Below are positions 28,171 through 37,898 of a stretch of 64,000 nucleotides of DNA, one piece after another. Source of the DNA: Methylocystaceae bacterium (GTDB taxonomy: Bacteria > Pseudomonadota > Alphaproteobacteria > Rhodospirillales > Terasakiellaceae); contig JABXIG010000003.1 in NCBI GenBank assembly GCA_013373205.1, forward strand, positions 682,001 to 746,000. The letters run 5' to 3'. The notes beneath the pieces were generated by a model. The model was not told where the DNA came from, ran no database searches, and saw nothing but the letters and a program-made list of their open reading frames with translations. Position numbers and translations under genes: made by a program. The number at the start of each line of letters is the position of its first letter. Within the stretch, counting starts at the first letter, position 1.

Positions 28171-28209
28171 TTTTGAAGGGTGGATTCAGTAGAAAATCAG
28201 CCTTCAAAA
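28171..28209. repeat. Inverted repeat before the DsbA-like isomerase gene
   Basis: TTTTGAAGG and CCTTCAAAA form a nine-base inverted repeat with a 21-base centre in a 220-base gap. No T-run follows on the plus strand. It may be an operator or a transcript-processing stem in the operon; the rest of the gap shows nothing clear. Confidence 0.35.
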
Positions 28210-28302
28210 TCCATCTGCACATGTAGTTAGTATGTTAGGTTTTAATTAGGTTGCATCAAGTGACCTTAACGGCAATGATCACAAGATAGGGAAGGGCAGG
28301 AT

Positions 28303-28914
28303 ATGACAGATAAAATCATTGAATTTTATTTTGAATTTGGCAGTCCTTACGGCTATTTCGCTGCGAATGAGATCGAAGCTCTCGCCAGTGAAATGGGCCG
28401 CACTGTCGTGTGGAAACCTTTTATGCTGGGCAGTGCCTTTGCCAAAACAGGTTCTGTTCCGTTGCGTGAGGTGCCTTTAAAGGGTGATTATTGTTTGCAG
28501 GACTGGGAACGTATCAGTGACTATACAGGTACGCCATGGTCCTTGCCGAAAAAATTCCCCACAGCGATTTTAGCAGCACCACGCGGGTTTTACTGGTTGG
28601 TGGATCAAGGTAAAGACGATCTGGCTGTTACCTATGCCAAGGCCGCCTATAAAGCCTATTTTGCAGATAATCGTCCCTTGTGGACGGATCAAGAAGCCGC
28701 AGATGTCGCCAAAGAGTGCGGCATCGACAGAGAAGAATTCCTGAGCGCAGTTCAGGATAAACATGTTAAATCCAGATTAATTGAAGAAGGCCAAAAAGCG
28801 ATTGATCGCGGTGTGTTCGGTTCCCCATTCATTATCATTGATGATGAAGCCTTTTGGGGATGGGACCGGATCGCCATGATCCGTGATTGGCACAAACAGG
28901 GAAAGTGGTCATAA
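28303..28914 (+). CDS. 2-hydroxychromene-2-carboxylate isomerase-like protein (DsbA superfamily)
   Basis: A 203-residue thioredoxin-fold protein of the HCCA isomerase / kappa-class GST family. It has FYFEFGSPYGYFAANEIEAL at the start, with the catalytic-type Ser, and GVFGSPFIIIDDEAFWGWDR near the C terminus. It lacks a CxxC motif. Known members isomerise 2-hydroxychromene-2-carboxylate with glutathione in naphthalene degradation, but many are found in other contexts. Here it is three bases before liuB, so a role in leucine catabolism or CoA-thioester detoxification is possible. Confidence 0.82.
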   Translation: MTDKIIEFYFEFGSPYGYFAANEIEALASEMGRTVVWKPFMLGSAFAKTGSVPLREVPLKGDYCLQDWERISDYTGTPWSLPKKFPTAILAAPRGFYWLVDQGKDDLAVTYAKAAYKAYFADNRPLWTDQEAADVAKECGIDREEFLSAVQDKHVKSRLIEEGQKAIDRGVFGSPFIIIDDEAFWGWDRIAMIRDWHKQGKWS

Positions 28915-28917
28915 ACC

Positions 28918-30531
28918 ATGAGCGTTTTAAAAAGTTCGATTAACACACGGTCTGACGATTTCAAGACCAATGCAGAAGCCATGCAAAAACAAGTCAATGA
29001 CTTGCGCGAGGTAATTGCAACTGTCAAACAAGGTGGCGGGACGACGGCAAATGAACGTCATATCCGACGTGGTAAATTGCTGGCGCGTGAACGTATTCGC
29101 CGTTTGCTGGACGTGGGCTCACCTTTCTTAGAGCTGTCCCAGCTTGCCGGATGGGATCTGTACCCCGAAGACGGTGTAGTTGCCGCAGGTGGCGTCATCA
29201 CTGGGATTGGCCGGATCGAAGGTCAGGAATGTATGATCGTTGCCAATGATCCGACAGTTAAAGGTGGGTCTTACTATCCGATTACGGTGAAAAAGCACCT
29301 TCGTGCCCAAGAAATCGCCATGCAAAACCATCTGCCGTGTGTCTATCTGGTGGAATCTGGGGGGGCGAACCTGCCACGTCAGGACGATGTTTTCCCGGAC
29401 CGCGATCACTTTGGTCGTATTTTCTATAACCAAGCCAATATGTCAGGCCAGAACATCCCGCAGGTTGCTGTTGTTCACGGGTCCTGTACGGCAGGCGGGG
29501 CCTATGTGCCTGCCATGTCTGATGAAAGCATTATCGTAAAAGAACAAGGCACCATCTTCTTGGGTGGTCCACCTTTGGTGAAAGCTGCAACAGGCGAAGT
29601 TGTTTCAGCCGAAGATCTGGGTGGGGCAGATGTTCACTGTAAAACATCCGGTGTGGCAGATCATTATGCGCAGGATGACGGCCACGCGCTTGCACTGGCT
29701 CGTCAGGTTGTTCGCAACCTAAACCGCGTGAAAAACCCGAACCTTGATATTCGCGAACCGATTGATCCCCTTTATCCGGCAGAAGAACTATACGGCATCA
29801 TCCCGGCTGATACCAAAAAGCCATTTGATATCCGTGAAGTCATCGCCCGTATTGTTGATGGGTCACGCTTTGACGAATTTAAGGCCCTTTACGGTACAAC
29901 ACTGGTCTGCGGTTTTGCTCATCTTTACGGCTATCCTGTCGGGATTGTGGCAAACAACGGTATTCTGTTCTCTGAAAGTGCCCAAAAAGGTGCGCACTTT
30001 ATTGAATTGTGTGCGCAGCGCGGCATTCCGCTTCTGTATTTACAAAACATCACCGGCTTTATGGTTGGTCGCAAATATGAATCTGAAGGGATTGCCAAGC
30101 ATGGCGCCAAGATGGTGACTGCAACGGCTTGTGCGAATGTACCGAAAATCACTTGTGTCATTGGTGGTTCTTTTGGTGCCGGCAACTACGCCATGTGTGG
30201 TCGTGGGTATAGCCCGAACTTTATGTTCATGTGGCCGAACTCCCGTATTTCTGTGATGGGTGGGGAACAGGCGGCAGGCGTGCTTGCCACGATCAAACGT
30301 GATGGTATGGAACGCAAAGGCGAAGAATGGTCGGCAGAAGAAGAAGCCGCCTTTAAAGACCCGATCCTGCAAAAATACGAAAAAGAAGGTCATCCTTATT
30401 ATGCCTCTGCCCGTTTGTGGGACGATGGTATCTTTGATCCGGTTGATACCCGCATGATGTTGGGCTTATCTTTGTCCGCTTCTCTTAACAAACCGATTGC
30501 GCCGACCAAGTTCGGCGTCTTCAGAATGTAA
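28918..30531 (+). CDS. liuB: Methylcrotonyl-CoA carboxylase, beta (carboxyltransferase) subunit
   Basis: A 537-residue carboxyltransferase subunit. The sequence [16 protein letters not shown], the acyl-CoA site [18 protein letters not shown], and [14 protein letters not shown] are typical of MCC and geranyl-CoA carboxylase beta subunits and differ from the PccB at 5937..7469. With LiuD it carboxylates 3-methylcrotonyl-CoA to 3-methylglutaconyl-CoA. Tight spacing (3 bases upstream, 10 downstream) shows an operon. Confidence 0.95.
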   Translation: MSVLKSSINTRSDDFKTNAEAMQKQVNDLREVIATVKQGGGTTANERHIRRGKLLARERIRRLLDVGSPFLELSQLAGWDLYPEDGVVAAGGVITGIGRIEGQECMIVANDPTVKGGSYYPITVKKHLRAQEIAMQNHLPCVYLVESGGANLPRQDDVFPDRDHFGRIFYNQANMSGQNIPQVAVVHGSCTAGGAYVPAMSDESIIVKEQGTIFLGGPPLVKAATGEVVSAEDLGGADVHCKTSGVADHYAQDDGHALALARQVVRNLNRVKNPNLDIREPIDPLYPAEELYGIIPADTKKPFDIREVIARIVDGSRFDEFKALYGTTLVCGFAHLYGYPVGIVANNGILFSESAQKGAHFIELCAQRGIPLLYLQNITGFMVGRKYESEGIAKHGAKMVTATACANVPKITCVIGGSFGAGNYAMCGRGYSPNFMFMWPNSRISVMGGEQAAGVLATIKRDGMERKGEEWSAEEEAAFKDPILQKYEKEGHPYYASARLWDDGIFDPVDTRMMLGLSLSASLNKPIAPTKFGVFRM

Positions 30532-30541
30532 GGGATGGATC

Positions 30542-31333
30542 ATGACTGAAACTTCAAAAATTGAAATCGACGCCCGTGGTGTCGCAACCCTGACCATGAT
30601 CCGTGCCGAAATGCACAACGCTTTTGACGATGTGATGATCGCGGATTTGACGGCCAAGCTGAAAGAGCTGGAAAGCAATGAGGCTGTGCGCGTCGTTGTG
30701 CTGGCCGCAGAAGGGAAAAGCTTTTCTGCTGGTGCGGACCTGAACTGGATGAAGCGCATGGCCTCTTATTCTTACGAAGAAAACTTCGAAGACGCCATGG
30801 GGCTGGGTGGTTTGCTGGAAACACTGAATTTCCTGACAAAACCAACTATCGCCAAAGTTCAGGGCACGGCCTTTGGGGGTGGTGTCGGGTTGGTTGCGGC
30901 TTGTGATATGGCTGTGGGCTCAGAATATGCCAGTTTCTGCCTGTCCGAAGTGAAACTGGGCCTGATCCCGGCGGTGATTTCACCTTACGTAGTCAACGCC
31001 ATGGGACAACGTGCAAGTCGTCGTTATATGCTGACAGCGGAACGGTTTAAGGCTGATGAAGCTTTACGTTTTGGCCTGTTGCATGAGGTCGTCGCAGCAG
31101 ATGAACTGGACGGAGCTGTTGAAAAACTGATCGACAGCCTGATGGTCAATGGTCCGGCATCGGTTACGGCTTGTAAAGATTTGATCTTTGCCGTTTATAA
31201 CCGTCCGGTCGATGAAACCGTCATTAAAGATACTGCAGAACGGATTGCCACACAACGCGCATCTGTCGAAGGAAAAGAAGGCCTTGGCGCTTTTCTTGAA
31301 AAAAGAAAACCGTCCTGGGTTATGGGGAGCTAA
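30542..31333 (+). CDS. liuC: Methylglutaconyl-CoA hydratase (enoyl-CoA hydratase family)
   Basis: A 263-residue crotonase-fold protein. The oxyanion-hole segments FSAGADLNWMKRM and GTAFGGGVGLVAACD and the SEVKLGLIPAVISPYV block fit LiuC/AUH-type hydratases. It hydrates 3-methylglutaconyl-CoA to HMG-CoA. The open frame reaches into liuB, but the ATG at 30542 with AAGGGATGGA in front is the better start and leaves a 10-base gap. The gene lies between the two MCC subunit genes, as is usual in liu operons. Confidence 0.93.
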   Translation: MTETSKIEIDARGVATLTMIRAEMHNAFDDVMIADLTAKLKELESNEAVRVVVLAAEGKSFSAGADLNWMKRMASYSYEENFEDAMGLGGLLETLNFLTKPTIAKVQGTAFGGGVGLVAACDMAVGSEYASFCLSEVKLGLIPAVISPYVVNAMGQRASRRYMLTAERFKADEALRFGLLHEVVAADELDGAVEKLIDSLMVNGPASVTACKDLIFAVYNRPVDETVIKDTAERIATQRASVEGKEGLGAFLEKRKPSWVMGS

Positions 31334-31336
31334 AGA

Positions 31337-33334
31337 ATGTTTAATAAAATCCTGATTGCCAACCGTGGCGAAATCGCTTGCCGTGTCATTAAAACGGCGC
31401 GTCGCATGGGTGTCAAAACCGTGGCCGTTTATTCTGATGCCGATGCAAGCGCTATGCATGTTGCCATGGCCGATGAAGCCTATCATATCGGTGGGGCTGC
31501 TGCGGCAGAAAGCTATCTTGTCTATGATAAGATCATTGATGTTTGTAAAAAGTCTGGCGCCCAAGCGGTTCACCCCGGTTATGGGTTCCTATCGGAAAAC
31601 GCGGCCTTCTGTAAAGCACTGGCTAAAAATGACATTATCTTTATCGGCCCACCTGTGGGCGCGATTGAAGCGATGGGGTCAAAATCTGCGGCCAAAGCGA
31701 TTATGGAAGAAGCTGACGTTCCACTCGTGCCGGGGTATCACGGTGATGAACAATCTGTAGACCTGATGCGCGCCGAAGCCGAAAAAATGGGCTATCCGGT
31801 GATCCTGAAAGCGGCTGCCGGCGGTGGCGGGAAAGGCATGCGCATTGTCTGGAAAGCCGAAGAGATTGAAGACGCTTACGAAGCGGCCAAACGCGAAGCC
31901 ATGAAAGGCTTTGGTGATGACCATATGCTGATCGAAAAATACCTGACAAAGCCACGCCATGTGGAAATTCAGGTCTTTGCGGATCAACATGACAATGTGG
32001 TTTATCTGTTTGAGCGTGATTGTTCTGTCCAACGTCGCCACCAAAAAGTCTTTGAAGAAGCTCCGGCACCTTTGATGACGCACGACCTTCGTCACAAGAT
32101 GGGTGAAGCCGCCTGTAATGCCGCGCGTGCCATTGGCTATGAAGGGGCGGGGACAGTTGAATTCCTGCTTGATGAAGACGGGTCCTTCTATTTTATGGAA
32201 ATGAATACCCGCCTTCAGGTGGAACATCCGGTCACAGAAATGATCACGGGTGAAGATCTGGTGGAATGGCAGTTACGTGTGGCCGCAGGTCAAAAATTGC
32301 CGCGCAAACAGGATGATCTCACCATCAACGGTCATGCGATCGAAGTACGTGTCTATGCCGAAGACCCGGACAATGACTTCCTGCCGGCAACAGGTAAGCT
32401 GACACATCTGCGCCCACCGCAGGAAAGTGCTCATGTGCGTATCGATACAGGCGTGCGTGAAGGTGATGAAGTTTCCATACATTATGATCCGATGATTTCA
32501 AAATTGATTGTCTGGGCCAATACGCGTGATGGTGCCTTGCGTCATTTGCGCAAAGCCTTGAACGAATATCAGGTGGTCGGCGTCACAACGAATATCGAGT
32601 TTCTGGCAACGGTTGCGGCACATCCGGCATTTGTTAATTTTGATGTGGATACAGGCTTTATTGCACGTCATGAAAATGACCTGTTCCCGGATCGTGAGCA
32701 TGTGACAGACGATGCCTTGGCTTTGGCTTGTCTTGATGTGTTCCTTACCCGCGAAGAAGAAGCCCAAGCCAGTGCTGACTGGTCAGGTGATCCGTTTAGC
32801 CCTTGGCATTCGACAAGTGGCTTCCGCATGAATGATGATAACCATCACGAACTGTATTTTGTGAATAACGAAGATATCATCACAGTGACCTGTCATTATC
32901 GCGACGATGGTTTCTTAATGGAACTGCCAAATGACGATATTCTTGTGCGCGGGGATCGTGATGCCAATGGTGATTTGCTGGCTGATTTAGGTGGGCGTCG
33001 TATGAAGGCAACCGTGGTACGTCATGGCGATGATCTGGACATTCTGGTTCATGGTCGTGCACATGCGCTGAAAATGTTCGACCCCTTGGCAGCTGCGGAA
33101 GGGATGGATGAAGTCAGCGGGTCGTTGACCTCACCTATGCCGGGCAAGGTGGTTTCTGTTCTGGTTGACAAAGATCAGGAAGTCTCAGAAGGCACAGCCT
33201 TGATGATTTTGGAAGCGATGAAGATGGAACACACCATCTATGCACCGATGGATGGTGTGGTTCAGGATATCTTCTTCCGTGCAGGCGATCAGCTTGAAGA
33301 AGGTGTGGAACTGTTGAAGCTTCATAGTGAGTAA
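31337..33334 (+). CDS. liuD: Methylcrotonyl-CoA carboxylase, alpha (biotin) subunit
   Basis: A 665-residue biotin carboxylase/BCCP protein of the same layout as PccA: KILIANRGEIACRV at the start, the ATP-grasp AGGGGKGMRI, and the biotinyl motif EAMKMEH (Lys629). Its pairing with LiuB and position three bases after liuC identify it as the MCC alpha chain. It uses ATP and bicarbonate to carboxylate biotin. A 78-base gap with a REP-like repeat separates it from the HMG-CoA lyase gene. Confidence 0.95.
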   Translation: MFNKILIANRGEIACRVIKTARRMGVKTVAVYSDADASAMHVAMADEAYHIGGAAAAESYLVYDKIIDVCKKSGAQAVHPGYGFLSENAAFCKALAKNDIIFIGPPVGAIEAMGSKSAAKAIMEEADVPLVPGYHGDEQSVDLMRAEAEKMGYPVILKAAAGGGGKGMRIVWKAEEIEDAYEAAKREAMKGFGDDHMLIEKYLTKPRHVEIQVFADQHDNVVYLFERDCSVQRRHQKVFEEAPAPLMTHDLRHKMGEAACNAARAIGYEGAGTVEFLLDEDGSFYFMEMNTRLQVEHPVTEMITGEDLVEWQLRVAAGQKLPRKQDDLTINGHAIEVRVYAEDPDNDFLPATGKLTHLRPPQESAHVRIDTGVREGDEVSIHYDPMISKLIVWANTRDGALRHLRKALNEYQVVGVTTNIEFLATVAAHPAFVNFDVDTGFIARHENDLFPDREHVTDDALALACLDVFLTREEEAQASADWSGDPFSPWHSTSGFRMNDDNHHELYFVNNEDIITVTCHYRDDGFLMELPNDDILVRGDRDANGDLLADLGGRRMKATVVRHGDDLDILVHGRAHALKMFDPLAAAEGMDEVSGSLTSPMPGKVVSVLVDKDQEVSEGTALMILEAMKMEHTIYAPMDGVVQDIFFRAGDQLEEGVELLKLHSE

Positions 33335-33342
33335 ATAATCAA

Positions 33343-33400
33343 AGAGATTCCTGCTTTCGCAGGAAAACATATGTGCCCTCGCGAAAGCGGGGGCCTCTTT
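33343..33400. repeat. REP-like dispersed repeat, copy 1
   Basis: About 58 bases beginning AGAGATTCCTGCTTTCGCAG, holding two hairpins: CCTGC-TTTC-GCAGG and a CCTCGC/GCGGGGG type. It aligns with the element at 41471-41530, and its first half with 25676-25700. It fills the gap between liuD and liuE. Confidence 0.7.
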
Positions 33401-33412
33401 AAGGAAAGAAAT

Positions 33413-34312
33413 ATGTCCTTACCCAAGAAAGTTAAAATCGTTGACGTTGGCCCACGCGATGGCCTGCAAAACGAAAAAGAAATTGTCCCCACTGAAGCCA
33501 AGATTAATTTGATCCATCAATTGGGTGAGGCGGGACTGTCGGTGATTGAAGCAGGCAGTTTTGTCTCTCCCAAATGGGTGCCACAGATGGCCGATAGTGC
33601 CGAGATCATGCAGAAAATTACCCGCAAGGATGGTGTGTCATACCCTGTTCTGACCCCAAACCTAAAAGGTTTTGAAGGGGCTTTGGCCGTTGGGGCGACA
33701 GAAGTTGCTATCTTTGGGGCGGCGTCTGAAAGCTTTTCCCAAAAGAACATCAACTGTTCAATTGATGAAAGTCTGGATCGTTTCAAACCTGTGATCGAAG
33801 CCGCTGGTAAAGAAAAGATCGCCGTACGTGGTTATGTCTCTTGCGTGGTCGGTTGCCCTTATGAAGGCGATATTTCGCCGGATCAGGTGGCCGATGTGGC
33901 AGCTAAACTTTATGACATGGGCTGTTATGAAATCTCCCTTGGGGATACGGTCGGTGTTGGTACACCGGGCAAGGTTCAAAAGATGGTTGAACTTGTTTCC
34001 CGGCAAGTTCCGATGGACAAGCTTGCCGTTCATTTCCATGACACCTATGGTCAGGCCCTGGCCAATATTTATGCAGCACTGGAAATGGGTGTGTCCGTGG
34101 TTGACTCATCTGTTGCCGGGCTGGGCGGCTGTCCCTATGCCAAGGGCGCATCCGGTAACGTGGCAACCGAAGATGTGGTTTATATGCTCGATGGATTAGG
34201 TATTGAAACGGGCATCGATCTTGAAAAATTATGTGAAGCCGGACGTTACATTAGTCATGTGATTGGCCGTGCACCCGCATCCAAGGTTTCGTTAGCGATG
34301 GCAGCCAAGTAA
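33413..34312 (+). CDS. liuE: Hydroxymethylglutaryl-CoA lyase
   Basis: A 299-residue HMG-CoA lyase. The N-terminal [14 protein letters not shown] carries the metal/substrate Asp, and the signature [14 protein letters not shown] includes the catalytic Cys. It splits HMG-CoA to acetoacetate and acetyl-CoA, the last dedicated step of leucine breakdown. The longer frame begins 14 codons earlier inside the repeat; MSLPKKVKI, with AAGGAAAG in front, is the correct start. Last gene of the liu operon. Confidence 0.95.
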   Translation: MSLPKKVKIVDVGPRDGLQNEKEIVPTEAKINLIHQLGEAGLSVIEAGSFVSPKWVPQMADSAEIMQKITRKDGVSYPVLTPNLKGFEGALAVGATEVAIFGAASESFSQKNINCSIDESLDRFKPVIEAAGKEKIAVRGYVSCVVGCPYEGDISPDQVADVAAKLYDMGCYEISLGDTVGVGTPGKVQKMVELVSRQVPMDKLAVHFHDTYGQALANIYAALEMGVSVVDSSVAGLGGCPYAKGASGNVATEDVVYMLDGLGIETGIDLEKLCEAGRYISHVIGRAPASKVSLAMAAK

Positions 34313-34327
34313 GTATAAAAGAGTATT

Positions 34328-34439
34328 GTCATTCATCTATGTATCATCCCGGATTTATTCTGGGACAATCTGATTATGTAAACAGGGTTTTCAATCGTAC
34401 ATGCTTCAATGGATTGTCCCGCAACATGTGCGGGATGAC
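34328..34439. repeat. REP-like element between liuE and pgl
   Basis: The region begins GTCATTC, contains GGGACAAT (34362) and its reverse ATTGTCCC (34413), and ends with the hairpin TCCCGCA-ACATG-TGCGGGA (34417-34435) followed by TGACACGTTTT. It lies between convergent genes, so it may also help termination. Its GTCAT/GGGATGACA ends are like the element at 62507. Confidence 0.55.
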
Positions 34440-34454
34440 ACGTTTTATGAGCAT

Positions 34455-35162
34455 TCAAGCCGCCCAATAAATATTAACAGGGCGTAGACTGCGCCGCAAC
34501 ACTGCGCGGATCGGAAGTGCTGTTTCTTCCCCCTCTTTCATTGCCTGTTCCAACACCTTCCATTTATCCTCGCCATAAATGAAAAGGGCAATGTGATCAC
34601 TGTTCAGGATGGTGGGCAGGGTTAGGGTAATGCGTGCCTCCGGCTGGCTTTTTGGGTGAATGGCACAGACCTTTTCACCATGGTCCGGGGCGAAGCTATA
34701 GGCCAGTTCATCGGCGGGTGCGCATGGAAACAGGCTGGCCGTATGACCATCTTCGCCCAATCCTAAAAAAAGGGTGCTAAAGGGTAGGGGAAGGTCTTTG
34801 AGGCGGGATTCAACCTCGCTCAACCCTGCCTTTGGTGTTGAGTGGTTGGTTGTGAGGCCGAAAAATGTCGCGGCTTTAGCCTTATTTTTCAAAAGGTGCG
34901 TGCGTACCAACGCTTCATTGGAGCGTTCAGAACCGAGGGGGACCCAGCGGTCATCAACCAATGTGATGGTGACTTTGGACCAATCAAGGTCTTTCCCTGA
35001 TAAAGCTTCTAATAAGGGGGCCGGGGAGCGCCCACCGCTTAAAGCCATGGATGCCAAATCATTTTGGTCAATGGATTTTGCGAGCTGATCAGCCATTTTG
35101 TCAGCCAGTGCATTTGCCCATTGTTGGCGATTATCGAACCTGTTGATCTGGACGTTTGGCAT
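34455..35162 (-). CDS. pgl: 6-phosphogluconolactonase
   Basis: A 235-residue DevB/Pgl-type protein. Characteristic blocks are MALSGGRSPAPLLEALS, VTLVDDRWVP-like (ITLVDDRWVPLGSERSNE) and FLGLGEDGHTASLFP. It hydrolyses 6-phosphogluconolactone in the pentose phosphate or Entner-Doudoroff route. No zwf or edd gene is beside it. MPNVQINRF, with AAGGGGAAG in front, is the likely start; eight further codons upstream are open but less suitable. Confidence 0.92.
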   Translation of the reverse strand: MPNVQINRFDNRQQWANALADKMADQLAKSIDQNDLASMALSGGRSPAPLLEALSGKDLDWSKVTITLVDDRWVPLGSERSNEALVRTHLLKNKAKAATFFGLTTNHSTPKAGLSEVESRLKDLPLPFSTLFLGLGEDGHTASLFPCAPADELAYSFAPDHGEKVCAIHPKSQPEARITLTLPTILNSDHIALFIYGEDKWKVLEQAMKEGEETALPIRAVLRRSLRPVNIYWAA

Positions 35163-35242
35163 AAACTTCCCCTTGAGAGCTTGCAAAATTACGCGAAGGA
35201 TTATACCTAGTGATCATCGTTTCGCAATTGGCTTAGAGAAAA

Positions 35243-35920
35243 ATGAATAAATCGGTTTTGACTAATCTCATCGCATTAATCGTGATCATCGTTGGCTACA
35301 TGCTGCCTGAATATGGCGAGCTTGTTATGATGGTCGGCTTATTTGCTCTTTCCGGCGGGATTACAAATTGGCTGGCGATCCATATGCTGTTTGAAAAAGT
35401 TCCGTTTCTTTATGGGTCCGGGGTGATCCCAAACCGCTTTGAAGACTTCAAGGCGGGGATCAAGCATCTGATCATTCAGGAATTTTTCTCCCATGAACAT
35501 ATTGAACGGTTCTTTCAGGATAATAAATCGGGGCTTGGGGGAAATATCGTTGAAAAAGTGGATTTTGACCGGGTCTTTAATGGTTTAAGTGATGCGATTG
35601 AAGAGTCCAGCCTAGGCGGTATGCTGTCCATGGTTGGGGGTAAAAAAGCGTTGGAGCCTTTGCGAGAACCTGTCACACGCAAGTTGGAAAGTATCATTTC
35701 TGAACTGGCAGATGGAAATGTGGGGGATGGCATCGGACAGGATATCACCACCGGGCTGATTTCCAAAATTGAAGAGATCATTGACCGGCGACTGAACGAA
35801 CTGACCCCTGAAAATGTCAAAGAAATCGTACAAAAAATGATCCGTGAACATCTCGGTTGGTTGGTCGTCTGGGGCGGTGTCTTTGGCGGGCTGATCGGTC
35901 TGGTGGTGGGTTTGCTATGA
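35243..35920 (+). CDS. DUF445-family membrane protein
   Basis: A 225-residue protein with two N-terminal helices (about 7-22 and 26-48), a cytoplasmic or periplasmic helical middle, and a C-terminal helix (WLVVWGGVFGGLIGLVVGLL). The stretch ALSGGITNWLAIHMLFEKVP with GVIPNRFEDFK is the DUF445 signature. Its function is unknown. The stop overlaps the next gene's start by four bases (ATGA), so they are translationally coupled. Confidence 0.85.
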   Translation: MNKSVLTNLIALIVIIVGYMLPEYGELVMMVGLFALSGGITNWLAIHMLFEKVPFLYGSGVIPNRFEDFKAGIKHLIIQEFFSHEHIERFFQDNKSGLGGNIVEKVDFDRVFNGLSDAIEESSLGGMLSMVGGKKALEPLREPVTRKLESIISELADGNVGDGIGQDITTGLISKIEEIIDRRLNELTPENVKEIVQKMIREHLGWLVVWGGVFGGLIGLVVGLL

Positions 35921-36354
35921 CCGTTCATTTACGCAAACTGTCCGTCGGCATTGAATCTGTCGAACACCTGGAAGAGGTGCAGGCCCAACGAATGGCCCAA
36001 GCCCGTGCCAACGGTCATGGCGATGTACTTTATGCCTATACCCGCAATACGCCGCGACGCGATAAAGAAGTGTTGGACGGCGGCTGCATGTACTGGGTGA
36101 TTAAGGGCCAGTTTCGCTGCCGTCAGGAAATCATCGGTTTTGAAAGCGGGGTGGATGAAGAGGGGCGTAAATTCTGCCTGATCCTGTTGAAACCCGGCTT
36201 GATCCGCACCGAATTAAAAGCACAGAAAGCCTTTCAGGGCTGGCGCTATTTTGAAGTAAAAGACGTGCCTGCCGACCTTGGTGATAATACGGCCAAAGGT
36301 GATGATCTACCCGAAGATATGCAGGCTGAACTGCGTGACCTTGGCCTGTTATAA
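35917..36354 (+). CDS. DUF1489-family protein
   Basis: A 145-residue cytoplasmic protein matching DUF1489, common in alphaproteobacteria (MTVHLRKLSVGIESVEHLEE; GGCMYWVIKGQFRCRQEIIGF). Its function is unknown. The longer frame from 35857 overlaps the DUF445 coding region and is rejected in favour of the ATGA overlap start. Its stop overlaps that of the convergent methyltransferase gene by six bases. Confidence 0.87.
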   Translation: MTVHLRKLSVGIESVEHLEEVQAQRMAQARANGHGDVLYAYTRNTPRRDKEVLDGGCMYWVIKGQFRCRQEIIGFESGVDEEGRKFCLILLKPGLIRTELKAQKAFQGWRYFEVKDVPADLGDNTAKGDDLPEDMQAELRDLGLL

Positions 36355-37458
36355 TTGCGCCTGATAAAGCTTTACCTTGATCCCCCCATGGGAGAAGGCA
36401 AGCGTGTTGTCATCGAAGGCAAGCCCGGTTGATTTGGCAAGCTTGTCCGCGCTCGTTACAAGACCGACGCGCCAGCCTGTAAATTCATCTTTTAAAACTT
36501 GACCTAAGCTTTGATAGAGGTTGGACAGCTTCTTAATCTCGCCAATGCGTACGCCATAAGGTGGGTTGATGATGATCAGACCTGTTGGGCCATTAGGGGC
36601 TTTCAGCGCGCTGATGGGTTGATTTGTGAAGGTGCAATCGTCCAGAACATCGGCGCGTTCTGCATTGGCGCGGCTGCGATCAATGGCGCCGGGGTCGCGA
36701 TCAAAGCCATAAAAATGGGGTTCTGGTTTAATGCTAATGTCTTTGGCTTTCATCCGTGCCCAAAGGTCTGCATCAAAGGTGATTAATTGTTCAAAGGCAA
36801 AATGGCGATGTCTCCCGGCTTTTTTCTTAGCGGCAATCTCTGCTGCTTCAATGACAAAGGTGCCTGATCCACACATGGGGTCCACAACAGGTTCGCTCCC
36901 TTGATAACCGCAGGAACGCAGCAACAAGGCAGCCAGCGTTTCGCGCATGGGGGCTTTGTTTAAGGCTTCTTTGGACCCGCGTTTATGAAGGGCGGTGCCT
37001 GATGTATCAATGCTGATGGTGCAGTGGTCTTCAAAAATACGGGCTTTGATGACAAGTTCCCCATCATCGCTGATTTTTGCACCTGTTGTGTCACTAATGG
37101 CTTTGGCGATCCGTTCAGCAGCCGCTTTTTGATGATAGATTTTGGATTTCTTGCAGCTGGCTTCTACACGTACAGTCCCTTCCGGTTGCAGTAGAGCTTG
37201 CCAGTCAACATCATGGGCGCGTCTATCCAGTTGGGAAAGATGCTGGACTTTGAATGTTGCGATACGAACCAGAACCTTACTTGCCCCGCGCAGTTCCAGA
37301 TTTGCGCGCCAAGCTACGGACCAGCCGCCACGGATAGTGACGCCACCTTGGCTACACGTTGGTTTTTTAAAGCCTTTTTCAATAGCTTCGGCGCGCAAAA
37401 CGGTTTCAAAACCGGGAACGCAAACGAGGAATATTTCAAGTTCTGTTTCTGTCTTCAT
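36349..37458 (-). CDS. THUMP-domain class I RNA methyltransferase (RlmL/UPF0020 family)
   Basis: A 369-residue enzyme with an N-terminal ferredoxin-like and THUMP region (about 1-165) and a methyltransferase domain with PVVDPMCGSGTFVIEAAEIA for S-adenosylmethionine and IIINPPYGVRIG as the catalytic NPPY. Such enzymes make m2G in 23S rRNA (RlmL N-terminal half) or tRNA. Substrate not certain. Start on ATG 37458; the upstream gap of 77 bases separates it from a divergent gene. Confidence 0.87.
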   Translation of the reverse strand: MKTETELEIFLVCVPGFETVLRAEAIEKGFKKPTCSQGGVTIRGGWSVAWRANLELRGASKVLVRIATFKVQHLSQLDRRAHDVDWQALLQPEGTVRVEASCKKSKIYHQKAAAERIAKAISDTTGAKISDDGELVIKARIFEDHCTISIDTSGTALHKRGSKEALNKAPMRETLAALLLRSCGYQGSEPVVDPMCGSGTFVIEAAEIAAKKKAGRHRHFAFEQLITFDADLWARMKAKDISIKPEPHFYGFDRDPGAIDRSRANAERADVLDDCTFTNQPISALKAPNGPTGLIIINPPYGVRIGEIKKLSNLYQSLGQVLKDEFTGWRVGLVTSADKLAKSTGLAFDDNTLAFSHGGIKVKLYQAQL

Positions 37459-37535
37459 AGGCCCATCTTTACTCTGATTAATCTGAAAGGTCGACAGGTT
37501 TATGAGATGGCGCAGAAATTGCTGTTCTTAAAGCG

Positions 37536-37898
37536 ATGATAGATTTTTGTTTGCTTTGTGACAAAGGATGCCTTGTGGATCATATTCTCCCATTAAGCCC
37601 CCAGCACGTAGATTGCGCGATTGCCGTGATGCTGAAAATTCTGGATGGTAAATGTAAGATGATTGAAGATGAAAAAATCATTATGGCGGCTTTATATGAA
37701 CGGGTGAAAGGTGATCCTTCTTTAAGGTTGGGCAAAACCCATCATGATTTGATTGCACAGGCTCAAAAAACTGGGCTGTCTGAAGAGATGCGTGGCAGGA
37801 TTTATGAACAACGCCTTTATGCCGAAACCATGATTTCCCGGCCTGTCATGAAAGCATTCAAGGCCATGCTCCGAGCTGAAGGGGTGCTGGATCAATGA
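37536..37898 (+). CDS. Hypothetical protein, first gene of a redox gene set
   Basis: A 120-residue protein of no recognised family. It begins with a Cys-rich patch, MIDFCLLCDKGCLVDH, has another Cys near residue 27 and 40, then a charged helical C-terminal half. The N-terminal CxxCxxxC could bind metal, but the pattern is not diagnostic. Its stop overlaps the next gene's start (ATGA), so they are co-translated. Confidence 0.65.
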   Translation: MIDFCLLCDKGCLVDHILPLSPQHVDCAIAVMLKILDGKCKMIEDEKIIMAALYERVKGDPSLRLGKTHHDLIAQAQKTGLSEEMRGRIYEQRLYAETMISRPVMKAFKAMLRAEGVLDQ

